The notes: generated by a model not told the origin, from the sequence alone. DNA of 64,000 nucleotides from Diadema setosum (GCA_033980235.1 CM067069.1:33839041-33903040), one strand, 5' to 3'; counted from the stretch's first letter, positions 12,252 through 25,100 are shown. Numbers and translations are program-made.

Positions 12252-12451
12252 NNNNNNNNNNNNNNNNNNNNNNNNNNNNNNNNNNNNNNNNNNNNNNNNN
12301 NNNNNNNNNNNNNNNNNNNNNNNNNNNNNNNNNNNNNNNNNNNNNNNNNNNNNNNNNNNNNNNNNNNNNNNNNNNNNNNNNNNNNNNNNNNNNNNNNNNN
12401 NNNNNNNNNNNNNNNNNNNNNNNNNNNNNNNNNNNNNNNNNNNNNNNNNNN
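12252..12451. other. Assembly gap (200 N)
   Basis: Exactly 200 undetermined bases, probably a placeholder length. Frames translated through it are meaningless. The satellite before it suggests array collapse. Confidence 0.99.
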
Positions 12452-12685
12452 TGATTTCGCAGAACATATATTTCAGACTATAGTTCCGATAATAAAATAC
12501 TTGGTAGGTCTACTATAAGAGGCGACGTACTATAGCTGCGAGATCGGGTCAGGGTTCTGAGACAGGGTCGGCGCGAGGGGGGGGGGGGGGGGGGGGGGGG
12601 GAGGGGAGGGGTTCGCGGGGGTCACCAGCCCCACTTTTTCGCATAAGACATGACGATTATCGGATCGAACCATTCGCGGACCGCA

Positions 12686-12721
<36 letters not shown>

Positions 12722-13039
12722 CCGGAAGTAACAACAGAAAATATGGTTAAGCCTGTTCTGTTTTCCACCCATTAACGCTGAAGTTGTTGCAGAAAATTGC
12801 CACAGAAGGCCTTTTTTTTTTCTTGTCACCTGATGAAACCCGATAGTGGCACCAGAAATATACAGTGCCCCCCCCCCCCACACACACACACACACTTTTA
12901 AACGCGTCGCGCCAGCTTCTACCTAGATGTCATCTCAGTTATGGTACGGTAGGCTATTAGGCCTATTCTAGGTCATATTAGTTGAGGATGCCGGGGCATC
13001 AGGTTTTCAACGTGTTTTTTATAATATTTTTTTTTTTTT
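12452..13039. other. Unclassified DNA with homopolymer tracts
   Basis: Contains G (about 12579-12601), T (about 12689-12717) and C (about 12867-12879) runs and a short CA tract. No gene seen. Confidence 0.4.
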
Positions 13040-13389
13040 TGAGATGACGAGAAACTTCAAATGAAATAATTCTGAAAGAGCATATAGGCTTACAAGACAA
13101 ATTGGTGAAAGAAATATGGGGAAAATTGGTCAAACTGTGATGGAGAATATTGGTTTTGAGATGGCTGAGATATCTAAACGAAGATACATACCCTAATTAA
13201 AAGTGGGATCCACCTTCTATTAGCTTTGTTTTACTTTGTTTTTGGATATAAACTATATCAACCATTTCAAAACCGCTTTTCATCGAATAGGGGCCTAAAC
13301 TTTGAAAGGTTTCTAACCCGGGTTTCATATCTGGCAAAGAGTTATATGCTGAATCCTCATCTCAACCAATCCGAGCATTCCTATGAAGA
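13040..13389. mobile_element. Diverged MITE, family A copy
   Basis: Holds 'ggttttgagatggctgagat' and its inverted partner 'ttggatataaactatatcaa', and closes with 'cctcatctcaaccaatccg', as in the copies at 3077 and 17335. The ends are blurred; it abuts the next element. Confidence 0.55.
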
Positions 13390-13639
13390 TACAGTCTTAT
13401 GAAACCTCGTTATAACGAGGTCCGCGGGACCGGGAATACCTCGTTAACCGATACCTCGTTAACCGATACCGTAAGCATCAAAATCAAAGAAATACATAAG
13501 CACGACGTCATATACATATACCCATCAATGAAACTTAAGAACATCCTTTGCGTTGTTATTATGGATCATTATTATTGGGAGAATAAAGGGAAATCATTTG
13601 TGAATTAGACGAAAAAGTATACAGGGGTTGAAATAAGTT

Positions 13640-15050
13640 AGTTCTTTATTTTTCTTCCGAAAATCTCTTTGCATAATACTTGCACATTATGTTCTTGAGA
13701 AGTATAGGCATATAGGCCTATGTTATTTTCGTGATTCTTTCTACACCTATCTCTTTCTCTTGTGTTGAACCATTTTGAAAGAATATTTTTTTTCGTTTGT
13801 GAAATACAGTGTAAAATGATAATGAACAAAATCAGATTGTATAAAATGCGTTTGTTAAGTTTTCTAAACACCAGCGCAAACAGAGTACATACATGCGTTC
13901 TTTATACCGTGACTTGCGAGGTATTTTTATACGCTGTCGGTGCCCAGTGGGAATGCGATGGTTTCATGAATCATTTCGGCTGTAATCTTATACAATGTAT
14001 GATCGTTACGCCCGAAGGGATTAAAAATGCGTTCTTAATTTTCTTCCGAAAATCTCTTCGCGTTTTGTACATCTGTTCTTGAAAAATATGCGACAGGATT
14101 GAATTTGGAAGATTAAGATCTTTTTAACGTAAATCTATACCTGGTAGATCATTCTGAAAGAAAGACAAATCTTCATTGTGAAATGCAGTGTTAAAATTGT
14201 GATGATGAACAAACCCAGATCTATTCAAACTAATAAATGCGTTTGTTTTTTTTTTTCTGATTTAGGTTAACATGTGTTATTCAACTATTTTTACGTTACT
14301 GTCACCTGGCGAGATCGCGATGATTTCAGAGTGACATACATGCGTTGTTTACCGTTAACTTGTGAGGTATTTTACGCTGTTGGTGCCCAGCGGGAATTCG
14401 ATGATTTCATGAATCATTTCGGCTGTAATTTTTGTAACGTATGATCGTTGCGCCCGAAGGGATTAAAGATGTGTTCTTTATTTTCTTCCGAAAATCTCTT
14501 TGTGTTTTGTACATCGACACTGTTCTTGAACTGTTAAAGATACGTTATATCGATTGAGTATAGGTTAACATGCGTTATTGAACTATTTTTACGCTACTGT
14601 CACCCGGCGAGATCGCGATGATTTTATAAATTATTTTGGCTTTAATCATACACACTCATATTTAAATTATCATTTTTTGTTAAATGATAATGGACAAATC
14701 CAGATCTATTCAAGCTAATAAATGTTACGTTGTTGGTGCCCAGCGGGAATTCGATGAGTTCATGAATCATTTCGGCTGTAATTCATACAATGTATGATCG
14801 TTGCGCCCGAAGGGTTCAAAAATGCGTTCTTTATTTTCTTCCGAAAATCTCTTCGCGTTTTGTACGTCCGTTCTTAGCTATTGAACTGTTAGATACCTTA
14901 AATTTGTTTCTTTTTCTGAACACCGATTATAAGTAGGCTAACATTCGCTTTTCAACTATTTTGACGCTTCTGTCACCCGGCGAGATTGCAAATGATTTCA
15001 TTAATCATTTCGGCTTTAATCATCCACACCCATGCTAATCAGCAAAAGAA
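13640..15050. repeat. Degenerate 350-440-bp tandem repeats inside the pogo-like element
   Basis: 'cttccgaaaatctctt' recurs near 13656, 14045, 14485 and 14838, with 'gcccgaaggg', 'catttcggctgtaat' and 'cacccggcgagat' blocks between. Open frames do not persist from unit to unit. Confidence 0.75.
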
Positions 15051-15220
15051 CTGGAAGTCGGAATTAAAAATTGAAAGGGTATAATGATGAGTCGCACACG
15101 CATCCGACAATTGTCCAGTTTTGGCCACAATAATTATTGTCGCGCAACATGAACAGTTTTTGAATGCGTTATATCTTTTTTTTCTCGTTGCGCTGTGGTC
15201 TGACCTAATAACTATTAGTA

Positions 15221-15821
15221 GGGTACCTAAGGGGGGGGGGGGGGGTCACCGTGCATCCCCCCCCCCCCCAGGACTCCTCGAAACTTACATTTTCAGGATC
15301 CTCATGACATACCAAAACAATCAGTCATAATCAAGATGTTAACAGGAACGAAAAGTGGTTGTTCTAGGTGAAATCTAATGTATTCTATTGTTTTTCATAA
15401 TTTCTTATGTATTTCTTTGTTTTCCAACTTTTTCAACTTTTGATTTTTCTTTGTTTTTCTATCAGAAATTGTCACTGACCACTTTTCTACCATAATTAGC
15501 ACAAAACTAATCAATGAAAGTGATTAATTGTAAAAATAATCAGGTTTTCATGACCTTCATGACATTTTCACTCATTTTGGAGTGACCTCAGGGATCACTC
15601 GAAGATTTTGGAGTGATCCCTGAGGTCACTCTAAAACGAGTGAAAATGAACATTTTCACTCAAATCTCACTTAAATTTCACTCTAAGTTCACTCTTTTTT
15701 GTATTCACTCTTTTAGGAGTGAATATTTTCACTCGATTTTTTTTTTTTGAGAGTATAAGTTTCGAGGAGTCCTGGGGGGGGGGGGGGGGATGCACGGTGA
15801 CCCCCCCCCCCTTAAGTACCC
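15221..15821. mobile_element. Nested TIR element with G/C-tract ends
   Basis: The left end gggtacctaagggg...ggtcaccgtgcatcc pairs with the right end ggatgcacggtgacc...ccccttaagtaccc, followed inward by 'aggactcctcgaaactta' and its complement. It lies inside the pogo-like element. Confidence 0.78.
15563..15650. repeat. Hairpin at the apex of the nested element
   Basis: 'agtgacctcagggatcactc' pairs with 'gagtgatccctgaggtcact', with outer 'ttttcactc' / 'gagtgaaaa'. The wider area is rich in GAGTGA/TCACTC. Confidence 0.75.
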
Positions 15822-16266
15822 GACTATATATCCCGCACGCATATCTCGCGAAAACGAAAATCAAATGATTATGTTCAATAATTTAGTAGGAACATCGGAA
15901 GGCATTGTGTCGCTATCGCGTTTAGAAGAAAACATGGAAGAAACAATTCTCTGCAAAACGGGAAAAAGACGTTGATAACGTGAATTCGGTTTTCAATGTT
16001 TCGTTTGTCGCGTGTTTGAAAGCGGTAATTTACAAGAAATTAAACCTCGTATATTCGATCAAATTGCTTTATATGTTTTTCTATCACGATGCACCTAGCT
16101 GGTCCGAAATTGCCCTCGTTATAAACGGAATCTCGTTATAACCGAACTTGTTATAACCGATTCGTTCTGCCATAGGTTTACACGGAAAGGAAAACGGGAC
16201 CGCGACGCGATCACCTCGTTATAAGCGGTTCCTCGTTATAACCGAACTCGTTACGGAGTTGCACTG

Positions 16267-16364
16267 TATAGCTACTTACAGGACTGTTGTCTTTCATAAT
16301 TATGATCGAGCGAGAGATTCTTGCTGAATCGCCCAATTGGTTGATGATGATTTTACCCCCCCCC

Positions 16365-16395
<31 letters not shown>

Positions 16396-17052
16396 ATGTG
16401 GACCTTACATGCAGGCCTACTCAGTGACAGGGTCTGTGTCTTGATATGAAATTGACTTCATGTAATTATGTAACATTGGCTGATGGCGTACTTCCAATGT
16501 GGGTCACCTGCAGATTAGACGACTGCATGCATGCTGACCGCAAAACAGCGACTCCAACCATGGAGCTACTTTGGTAGCTCCATGCTCCAACACTGTACAG
16601 GAAGCCCAATCGCGGAAAAGTCAACGAGTCTTTGCCAGACGACATTCACCACCGAAAGTCATTGATTTGAGAATTCAAGAGAGGTAAAGCTTGACGATAG
16701 TGGGCAGGCCCAATATTGGAATAGTTACTATTGTGAAAGTAGATCATATTCTGATATTGGGTGATTTTGATTTTTCGTTACCATATTATTGCAGTGTGAG
16801 TGTCAGCACAGTTGTGAACATGTCGGCAGTTTCGACGTGGACAGCCTGTGTATAAAGCCAACTAACGTTACAGCTCTGACCATCTGTGTACTGAATAAGC
16901 CAGTACGGGGTTCCAGTTTGAGCATGAGCAGAAAAAGGTCATTTGTACCGAGAGCTAGTAGAGACAGCTAGGTTGGTTTTTAATTTCACTGAGATAAGCA
17001 TATGTAATGCTATGATTATTCAGGGATCCTTATAAATGGTGCCTGCCTGCCA
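16267..17052. other. Unclassified DNA upstream of the gene
   Basis: Holds a short hairpin 'catggagctac/gtagctccatg' near 16559-16584. An acceptor-like ttattgcag at about 16793 precedes an open stretch to 16971 that could be a 5' exon; its peptide has no recognisable domain, so I do not call a gene. Confidence 0.3.
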
Positions 17053-17193
17053 CAGGGATGCCAGTTTTCAGGCAAAAGCCTGAATTCAGGCCCTGGCATT
17101 TTCAAAGTTCAGGCTTTTTCATGTACAAAGGAGCTTCATGTAGACCTCTAGATGTATTTCAGGCCTTCTCTTTCATTCTAACTGGCATCCCTG
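17053..17193. mobile_element. Short hairpin MITE
   Basis: CAGGGATGCCAGTT (17053-17066) has its inverted copy AACTGGCATCCCTG (17180-17193). Non-coding, rich in 'aggc' motifs. Confidence 0.65.
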
Positions 17194-17334
17194 CTGCCAG
17201 TACATCCACCTGACAGCAAGCCTGGTATTTGGCAATGTTAACAGAAAAAGGTTTCATTGCAACTGATTGACAAATTGCCCTAGATTTCTACATCGACGGA
17301 AGAAATTCATGAATTTGAATAGAAAAAGGTTTGT

Positions 17335-17772
17335 TTAAGGGATGGACTTCCAGTATTGGTGCGGTTGAGATGAGAATTGGGCTTTTAACTTTTTGCGAGA
17401 TACCAAGAAAACACTTATGATATAGTAGTAATAGTACAGAGCTTACCATTTAAGAGGAATTCAAAGTTTATTTGACGAAAATCGGGTTTGGAATGACTGA
17501 AACATCCAAAAACAAAGTAAAACAAAGCGATCCTATTCCTAATATTTACGGTATGTGTGGGGGTTCCACACTTTATTAGAATTGCTCTTTTTTTGGATAT
17601 CTCGGCCATTTCAAAACCAATTTTCATCAAATAAAAGTTGAATTCCTCATAGAATTACATGCTCTTTCATATTTCATTAGAGGTTTCTCATTATCTCACC
17701 AAAAAATGTTAGAAACCTGAAATTAGGTCTCAACCAAAACTAGGTCTATAACTACATGTACGATCCCTTTAA
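17335..17772. mobile_element. Palindromic MITE with TTAA ends (family A)
   Basis: TTAA at 17335-17338 and 17769-17772. The inverted halves share 'ttggatatctcggccatttc' and 'tttgatgaaaat'-type blocks with the copy at 3077-3468. Non-coding. Confidence 0.8.
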
Positions 17773-18960
17773 TGTATAATGTAAATGACCATGTATTCAA
17801 AACAGCACCATGAAATGATGTTTCCCAGTGTTGATTGACGAGACATTCCGGTCACTTCATCTACATAGGTTTATTCTTTGTCAGAATACGAGTTCCATAA
17901 ATTGCTATGTTGGGCAAGCTGCTGAATTATGTCGCTTTGAAATGAGTGAAGTGCCTAACCAACTGAGAAAAATGAAGGTCATTTGTACCGTTAATGTGCA
18001 CATGAGCTACTCCGAACTGGCTTTAAGTAATACCGTACTCCGGTACGTATAATACGTAGGAAACACTTCCAGATAGGGTACTGGACGATTTTAATCGTCC
18101 GCATTCCCCACACTAACACGCGCATAGGGCTGTCTATACAATTGTACACGCATACACCCACACAATGCGCCCAAAAAAAAAGTAATTCAGAAAAAAAGTG
18201 CAGAAAACAAAAACAAAAACAATTTCTCAATGTGTTTTAAATGATTTCGAACTTTTGACTAAAACTATTCTGAATAATAGAATTGCATGCTCTTTCATAA
18301 AACATAAAGAACTAAAGATTGACTTGATTGACTCATTGTACCTATTTTGAGTCCTCACAGAAAATGAGGTCCTCTGCCCTGTTGGTTTTGTAATGCACAG
18401 TCACATACATACTGGTAAATGTATGATGTTCATCACAGACATGTACTATGATGCTCGTCACAGACTGCAGATTAGTCGGCAACACTAATTCAGATAAAAT
18501 TGACATCTAGTCAGAGTATAGTGCACTGTTCTTTGTTTGACAAAAGTACCGGTAAATGTAGTTGGGCATGTAAGCTGTACAGTAGGCCTATTCTTTCTCA
18601 TAAGCCCGTTGTAATGGTGAAGAGGAAGTGTGGCAGCAGTCCCCAGGCTGCTGCCATGGTAACAGGTCACCTCCCTGGTAACAGTTACTCTCCCTGGCGG
18701 TCTTGTTAGATGCGCGTATGCGTATACGCTAGGCGGTATGTTTTGATTATTGTATGCGCGCAGGCGCTTCCCTTTGATCTTGTAATGGTAACCAAATAGT
18801 AGAATGATTTTATACGCTCAGATCAGTTTCACATCTGTAGCTAGTACAGAAAACATCGAAGGTACATTCAGCAACGAAATCTTTAAAGGAAAAGGAATCA
18901 AAGTCAACGAACCATAAACAAGCTGCTTATATGTGATATAATGTTCACCAAAGAGTTTCA
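17773..18960. other. Unclassified DNA upstream of the gene
   Basis: No gene or clear repeat. It may hold the promoter and 5' exon of the TRAF gene, but no site can be supported. Confidence 0.3.
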
Positions 18961-19084
18961 CTGTAGCTGCCCATGTAATAAATTACCAGTTGACAAACGG
19001 GTACGACCGTTGAGAATAAATATCTGACCGATTCCAACTACGTCCCGTTTGTCAACTGGTAATTTATTACATGGGCAGCTACAG
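18961..19084. repeat. Perfect 41-bp-arm hairpin
   Basis: Arms 18961-19001 and 19044-19084 are exact inverted copies starting ctgtagctgcccatg, with a 42-base loop. Identity of the arms implies recent origin or conversion. Probably a very short MITE. Confidence 0.9.
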
Positions 19085-19165
19085 GAAGAAAGTACATCGA
19101 ATTATCTTTCCTCTCTTCTCTTGTGTAACCCAGTGAAGGTAGATCCACGTAGTCACATGGCCAGT

Positions 19166-19405
19166 GGGCCGGAATTCATGAAGGTGGTTTAACAGTGTTA
19201 GATTTAAACCATGGTTTACAAATTGTATGTAAATTTATTCTGCGTGAATATGATTGACAAAATGAGTATACATACCAACAGACCTCCGATAACGAACACA
19301 TGTTAATACACGTATAACAACGGTATTTCACATACTCATTGTAGACCATGGTACAAGTTTAAACCATGGTCTAAATCTAAACCTACTTCCTGTGTTCAGG
19401 CCATT
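19166..19405. mobile_element. Short MITE with inverted ends
   Basis: 'gaattcatgaaggtggttta' and 'agatttaaaccatggttta' have inverted counterparts 'taaaccatggtctaaatct' and 'acctacttcctgtgttc' near 19353-19405. Diverged arms, non-coding. Confidence 0.55.
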
Positions 19406-20067
19406 GTATTGTCAAATATGATCCTGTAATACAATTGTTATGCTTTGTGTTCAAAACATTTATCTGTGATGATTATGTTGACATTCCACATGGTGAACAA
19501 TGTGTGAAAACAAAACAAAACAGTTAAAAGTTGACATTTCTTGTAAAATCAGTGTGTACAAGATTTCTGTGTACTTTATACAAGCTAGTGTATGTCATTC
19601 AATGAGAAAGCTGCAAAAGATGAAATGCAAGACATTATGTGTGAAGAAGAGTGTTTGTGATTGTCTGCACACATTTATGGTGTGGAGTGACTAATGTTGA
19701 GTGGCCTTTTCTAAATAGGCAATTGTCTTGCTAGTTTATTTTGTTGGTCTGTCTTTTTTTTTTTTTTTTTTTTGGGGGGGGGGGGGGCTTTATTCAGCTC
19801 AATTTAACAGTACCAGAGATAACATGAATTTTAATAGAACATTCTTTTTTTCCCCTCAAATAACCATAAATTTGAATGTAGCATGCATTCCAATTCATTA
19901 TTCTATGTTGTAATTGTGCTTGATGTTCCCAGTAACAACCACTATTGCAAGGTTCTCTTAAAATTTACTTGGTTACTAATTAAAGCATTAACCTGTTGAG
20001 GACGGGCTGATTTTGCTACAACACACATTTCCATAGACATCTACCTCGATGGGTTAAGGTTTAAATG

Positions 20068-20643
20068 TTAAAGGACAAGTTCACCTTCATAAACATAAGG
20101 GTTGAGTGAATGCAGCAATATTAGTGGAACACATCATTGAAAGTTTGAGGAAAATTGGACAATCTGTTCAAAAGTTACGAATTTTTTGAAGTTTTTGTGC
20201 AGTAACCGCTGGATGAGAAAACTACTGCAGTGTGTGAATAACTTAGATGTCACATGCGTACAACAATATTACAAGGAAAATATAAAGAGAATTTCACAAA
20301 ATTTCATCTTTTGAAAAAAGTACACATTCCCCCGACTCGTTACCGACAAATGTTATGGGTAATATTATTCCCCCTGCCTTTAGAGTCAAGTCAAGTGCTC
20401 TTTTATTATGCGAAAAAAGTGAAAATATGTTGAATTTTCTTTACATTTTCTTTATACTGTTGTACGCATATGACTCACAAGCTGTAGTAGTCTCCTCATC
20501 CAGCGGTTCCAACACAAAAATTTTAAAAATTCATAACTTTTGCATCGATTGTCCAATTTTCCTCAAACTTTCACTGATGTGTTCTACTAATATTGTTGCA
20601 TTCTCTCAATCCTTATGTTTATGAAGGTGAACTTGTCCTTTAA
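20068..20643. mobile_element. Palindromic MITE with TTAA ends (family B)
   Basis: TTAAAGGACAAGTTCACC at 20068 and its inverted copy ending at 20643; inner blocks 'gaggaaaattggacaat' / 'attgtccaattttcctc' also match. It ends about 325 bases upstream of the first TRAF coding exon. TTAA flanks fit Kolobok- or piggyBac-type mobilisation. Confidence 0.82.
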
Positions 20644-20967
20644 CAAGAATCGTAGTACATGTAGTATTCATTTTTTGTATGGAAACATTGCTTTTGTTTG
20701 ATTGTGGGAATACTTACAAGTATAATAGAACTGATGCCTGCTATATGCCACATTTTCAGTGTCCAAAAAGGATATTTTCATGTATGACGTACCACAGAAA
20801 AGAAAATTATTGAAGGTGGAAGCTCTTCTAGATATTAATACACATTGCATTTGCTGTGCTGAATCCCTCTCCACTATTGTCAATATAAATATGATACATA
20901 ACTTTATCATGCAATTAACGTGGTAATTGTGTATTTCGTTCGTCTTTTGAAGGTTCACAGTTCACAA

Positions 20968-21125
20968 ATGGTTGGTGTTGACCTTGATCTTGAGATGGAT
21001 TCCAACAGAAAAACCTCTGCCCAAGACGTCACCTGTCCACTGTGTAAACTCCCACACAGAGAACCCTTTTCTGGTGACTGCAAGCATGCATGCTGTAAAA
21101 GCTGCTGGGCTGTGTACTTGACAAA
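20968..21125 (+). CDS. TRAF gene coding exon 1 (start, first RING half)
   Basis: Encodes residues 1-52 plus two bases of codon 53. It holds CPLC (C23, C26), C38-K-H40, C43 and C46, the first six RING zinc ligands. It ends at a donor reading A|GTTAGT. The frame stays open upstream to about 20920 without an ATG, but acceptor-like AGs at 20951-20952 and 20959-20960 suggest the transcript enters here by splicing, with the ATG close to the exon start. Confidence 0.88.
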
Positions 21126-22069
21126 GTTAGTGTGATATCTGTTTGTGATGTGCAACCATCCATGATCTGCCATTTTTCCATGTTGCTTTCATCAAGTATA
21201 GTACATAGCACTCTCTCTTTCCACTGTGTATTCTTATGAAGTGGAAGGTGTTTAAGCTAAGAAAACTGCAAATTATGATGATCTGACCAGAGAACAAGAA
21301 ATAGAAGATTGTTGTTCAAAAGTAGACAGACTGATATTTTACTTCTCTCTTTTTTGCTTGTATGATTTGAAAAAAAAAAATGTGTAAAACTCAAGTTTTA
21401 TAAAGCATGGTTATACTGTTAATGTTTTTAAGTGAGCTATTGTGTTTGGATGCTTTCGATTTGCTTGCAAAACTTATCTACCCATCCCAAAGTTCTTAGC
21501 TGTTTTATCTGAAATTTGTTATCTAGTGGCAGGTCTTTTTTTGTTGTTGTTCTTTACTACTTCCAACTTATTGTGGGCTCATTAAGTGAAGTTGGACAAA
21601 TATTTATTTCTTCAATTGTTCTGCTGATGCCGTATTGAAGTAGTCTTTATTTCATTCATTGTCATACAGAATGTACCTTTTCTAATTTTTATGGCAAATT
21701 CCTGTCCTTCAATTTTTTTTTTTTTGGAAAATTAACACATCTTTTAATGAGTCATCTTTATGATGCCCAGAAGAAGAGTTTCCTTGCCTGCTCCCTCTGC
21801 AAAGAATGTATTTCATTTATTCCATACCCAACAAAAATGCAGTCACATTTTAGCATTAACATGCACAAAGATATGTAACCGAAAACATTGTGATAAAAGA
21901 AAGGACTGTGAATGGAAATGCAGTTAAATACGCTGTGACTGTTATGACTGTACTGTATGTATGTTATTGTTTCTTTTAAACAGAAATTTGCCAGCATTGG
22001 AACAGATAAAATGCCCAACATGTGGTGCTGCTCTGAAGCTGAGAGAGGTAGAATTTCTTCTCTTATTTC

Positions 22070-22111
<42 letters not shown>

Positions 22112-25100
22112 TCTTTGATATATATATATATTTATGTGACCCGCTACATCAAAATGATCCTAAAGTCGGGCGAGGTCGATTATTGTCCCTGCCGAACGAG
22201 TTCGAGCAGGGGACTATGAAACAGGCTCCGTACGTGTGTGTGTCTGTGTGTCCGTCCGTCCGTCTGTGCGTCCGTGTGTGATCAAAATGTTCAATTTGCT
22301 ACTTCTCTGTCATTTATGAGCCAATTTTGATTCTGTTTGCTTTATATGATAGCACTACATGGGAGCTTTGAAATTTCTACACAGAATTTCAGTGACCTTT
22401 GACCTTGACCTTTGACTTATATTGTACATTTTGCTTCAAAATGCTACTCCTTCGTAGCCTTTAAACAAGGCGACTCGCTCTGCGTGCCCCCGTATAGCGC
22501 GTTTACCCCACAAACCTGTTGGCCGGCGAGCGGAGCGAGCCGCCTTTATCCACTCGTTCAGGGATGTGTACGCAGAAAATACACACGGCACCAAGGCAAG
22601 CCTCGTTAATATTAAGTAGTGTGCCGTGTGTGCCGTAGTGTGCCGTGTGTATTTTCTGCGTCAAATTTGTACGCAAATTTGTCAAAGAATATAAAGCAAC
22701 AACAACGACAAAAGTACACATCCCTGAACGAGTGGATAAAGGCGGCCAACAGGTTTGTGGGGTAAACGCGCTATACGTGGGCACGCAGAGCGAGTCGCCT
22801 TGTTTAAAGGCTAACTCCTTCGCCATTTCTAACCCGATTTTGATTCTGTTTGCTTTATATGATAGCACTACATGGGAGCTTTGAAACTTCTACACAGAAT
22901 TTCAGTTGTGACCTTTGACCTTGACCTTTGACCTATATTGTACATTTTGCTTCAAAATGTTACTCCTTCGCCATTTCTAACCCGATTTTGATTCCGTTTG
23001 CTTTATGTGATGGCACTAGGTGAGGGCCTCAAAACTTCTACACAGAATTTTGACCTTTGACTTCTTTGACCTTTGACCTTGATTTTTTACCTATATTGTA
23101 CATTGGCTACAAAATGCTACTCCGCCATTTCTAACCCAATTTCGATTCCGTTTGCTTTATGTGATGGCACTAGGTGAGGGCTTCAAAACTTCTACACAGA
23201 ATTTTGACCTTTGACTTCTTTGACCTTTGACCTTGATTTTTTACCTATATTGTACATTATGCTACAAAATGTTGCTCCTTCGCCATTTGTAACCCGATTT
23301 CGATTCCGTTTGCTTTATGTGATGGCACTAGGTGAGGGCTTCAAAACTTCTACACAGAATTTTGACCTTTGACTTCTTTGACCTTTGACCATGATCTTTT
23401 TACCTGTATTGTACATTTTGCTACTAAATGCTACTTTCGGCGAGGACATATATTATGCACCGCGTAATTTCTACTTTTCCTTGTTTGAAAATTGCATGAT
23501 ATAATCCCCCAATCTTTCTGCTTTAAATTGATATAACACATTTTATAAAAACAATCGGCTGCGGAGATATCGATGTTTAAAAGAGAGCATGTCAAGACGT
23601 CTGGAAAATCACTGTTTCGAGAAAAGCGCCCTAAAAGTCTTCCTTTCGACGCAATCGCGATCAAGGGACACGCAAGTCAGTTTTCACCTCTGGACAATAG
23701 AAGGTAAGCCCTAGCAACCCCCGAAGAGTTCATTCAAGCACATCAGCGTCAGCGGTCTCCTCACCAACCAATCAGTGACCAGGATGTGATAAGCGGCTGA
23801 GCATAGAGCATCCCGCCCGCACGCACTAGTCGACTGGGCAGTGCGCGAGCTTCACATTTCGGTTAGCAGCAAGCAGCAAACTGACCAATGAGATCACTCT
23901 GGTTGTTGTTAGGGGCGGAACCTGTCTGTGGCGCTCAATCCATATTTTCGAACCAGTTTCTGCGTCGTTGAAACGCCAAAAAACATGGCTCAGAAAGACG
24001 CTATTTTTTCCTTTGTTCATTTTGCTTCAAAATTTCGACAGATGATAGAAGACATGTTAGACTCCAATAATATATCAAAATCAGAAAATTGTATGTTTTG
24101 ACCAATTTTAATGCTCTGACTTCAAACTCGATTTTCACGGCTTGTTGTAGCGGGTCACATATATGGGTAATTCCATGAAGTTGGGGCAGTGTCCATGTAG
24201 CATCGTGATATTTAAAAAATACATTTCAGCATAACTCAATATCAATTATGCTATACATTTATTGTTTGAAGGCTTTACATTTGCATTGAGGCCACACATT
24301 TTCCTGGAAATTTTGTGCCATTCAGACTCAATTTTGATGAAGTTATTAAACAATATGTAACAGAGTCCTGTAGCATCGTGACGTGTCCATGTAGCATCTT
24401 GATATTTTAGAATTTGGTCCTAAGAGACAAATTATGGCAATTAGCTTCACCAAAATTTGATGCAAATATGCATTTACAAGATATGAATGAGATAGCTAAA
24501 TATCTCAAATTTCCTGTACACAGTTTTAATTTCAAAAGAAAATTACAAAATGTATCACGATGCTATGCGGTGTCCTTTTTTGTTACATTTGGTGGACACC
24601 GGGTGGCATAGTGACACATCGTGTAATTTTCTTGTAAAAGTAAAACTGTGGAAAGGAGAGTTCAGATATTTAGCTATCTGACTAATCTAGTAATTATGCA
24701 TATTATATCAAATTTTGGTCAAGCTAATTGCATTAATTTGTCTTTTAGGACCAGATTTTAACTATCACGATGCTACATGGACACGTACGATGCTACAGGA
24801 CACCGTTACATATTGTTTTAATAACTTCATCAAAACCGAGTCTGAATGGCACAAAATTTCCAGGAAAATGTATGGTCTCAATACAAATGTAAAGCCTATA
24901 AACAATATATAAATGTATAGCACAATTAGTATTGAGTTATGCTAAAGTGTAACACTTTGTGCCCCAACTTCACGGAATTACCCATATATATTATATAAAC
25001 ATGATATTTGTGGTGCTTTTGTTTCCTTTCTTTACTCAGAGTTTGTGTGCAAGAATGAATACATTGACTATGAGCACACCCCTGCCAAAGCTTCTTTTTT

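Larger units (their letters stand above)
13392..16266. mobile_element. Pogo/Tigger-like DNA transposon, no transposase
   Basis: Ends begin CAGT, are flanked by TA (13390-13391 and 16267-16268), and carry inverted CCTCGTTATAACGAGG-type repeats: 'aacctcgttataacgagg' on the left, 'cctcgttataaccgaactcg' on the right. The TA target and these sub-terminal repeats resemble pogo/Tigger elements. The interior has no transposase frame. It holds degenerate tandem repeats and a nested palindrome. Confidence 0.72.

Noticed and set aside
12156..12483. Open frames containing undetermined residues
   Set aside because: They run through the 200-N assembly gap.
16789..16971. Frame with a CECQHSCEHV start as a first exon of the TRAF gene
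   Set aside because: The acceptor is plausible, but no donor is clear, the frame ends in a stop and no domain is recognised.
20955..21211. Minus-strand frames over the RING exon
   Set aside because: Shadows of the + strand TRAF exon, which has zinc ligands, splice sites and family match.
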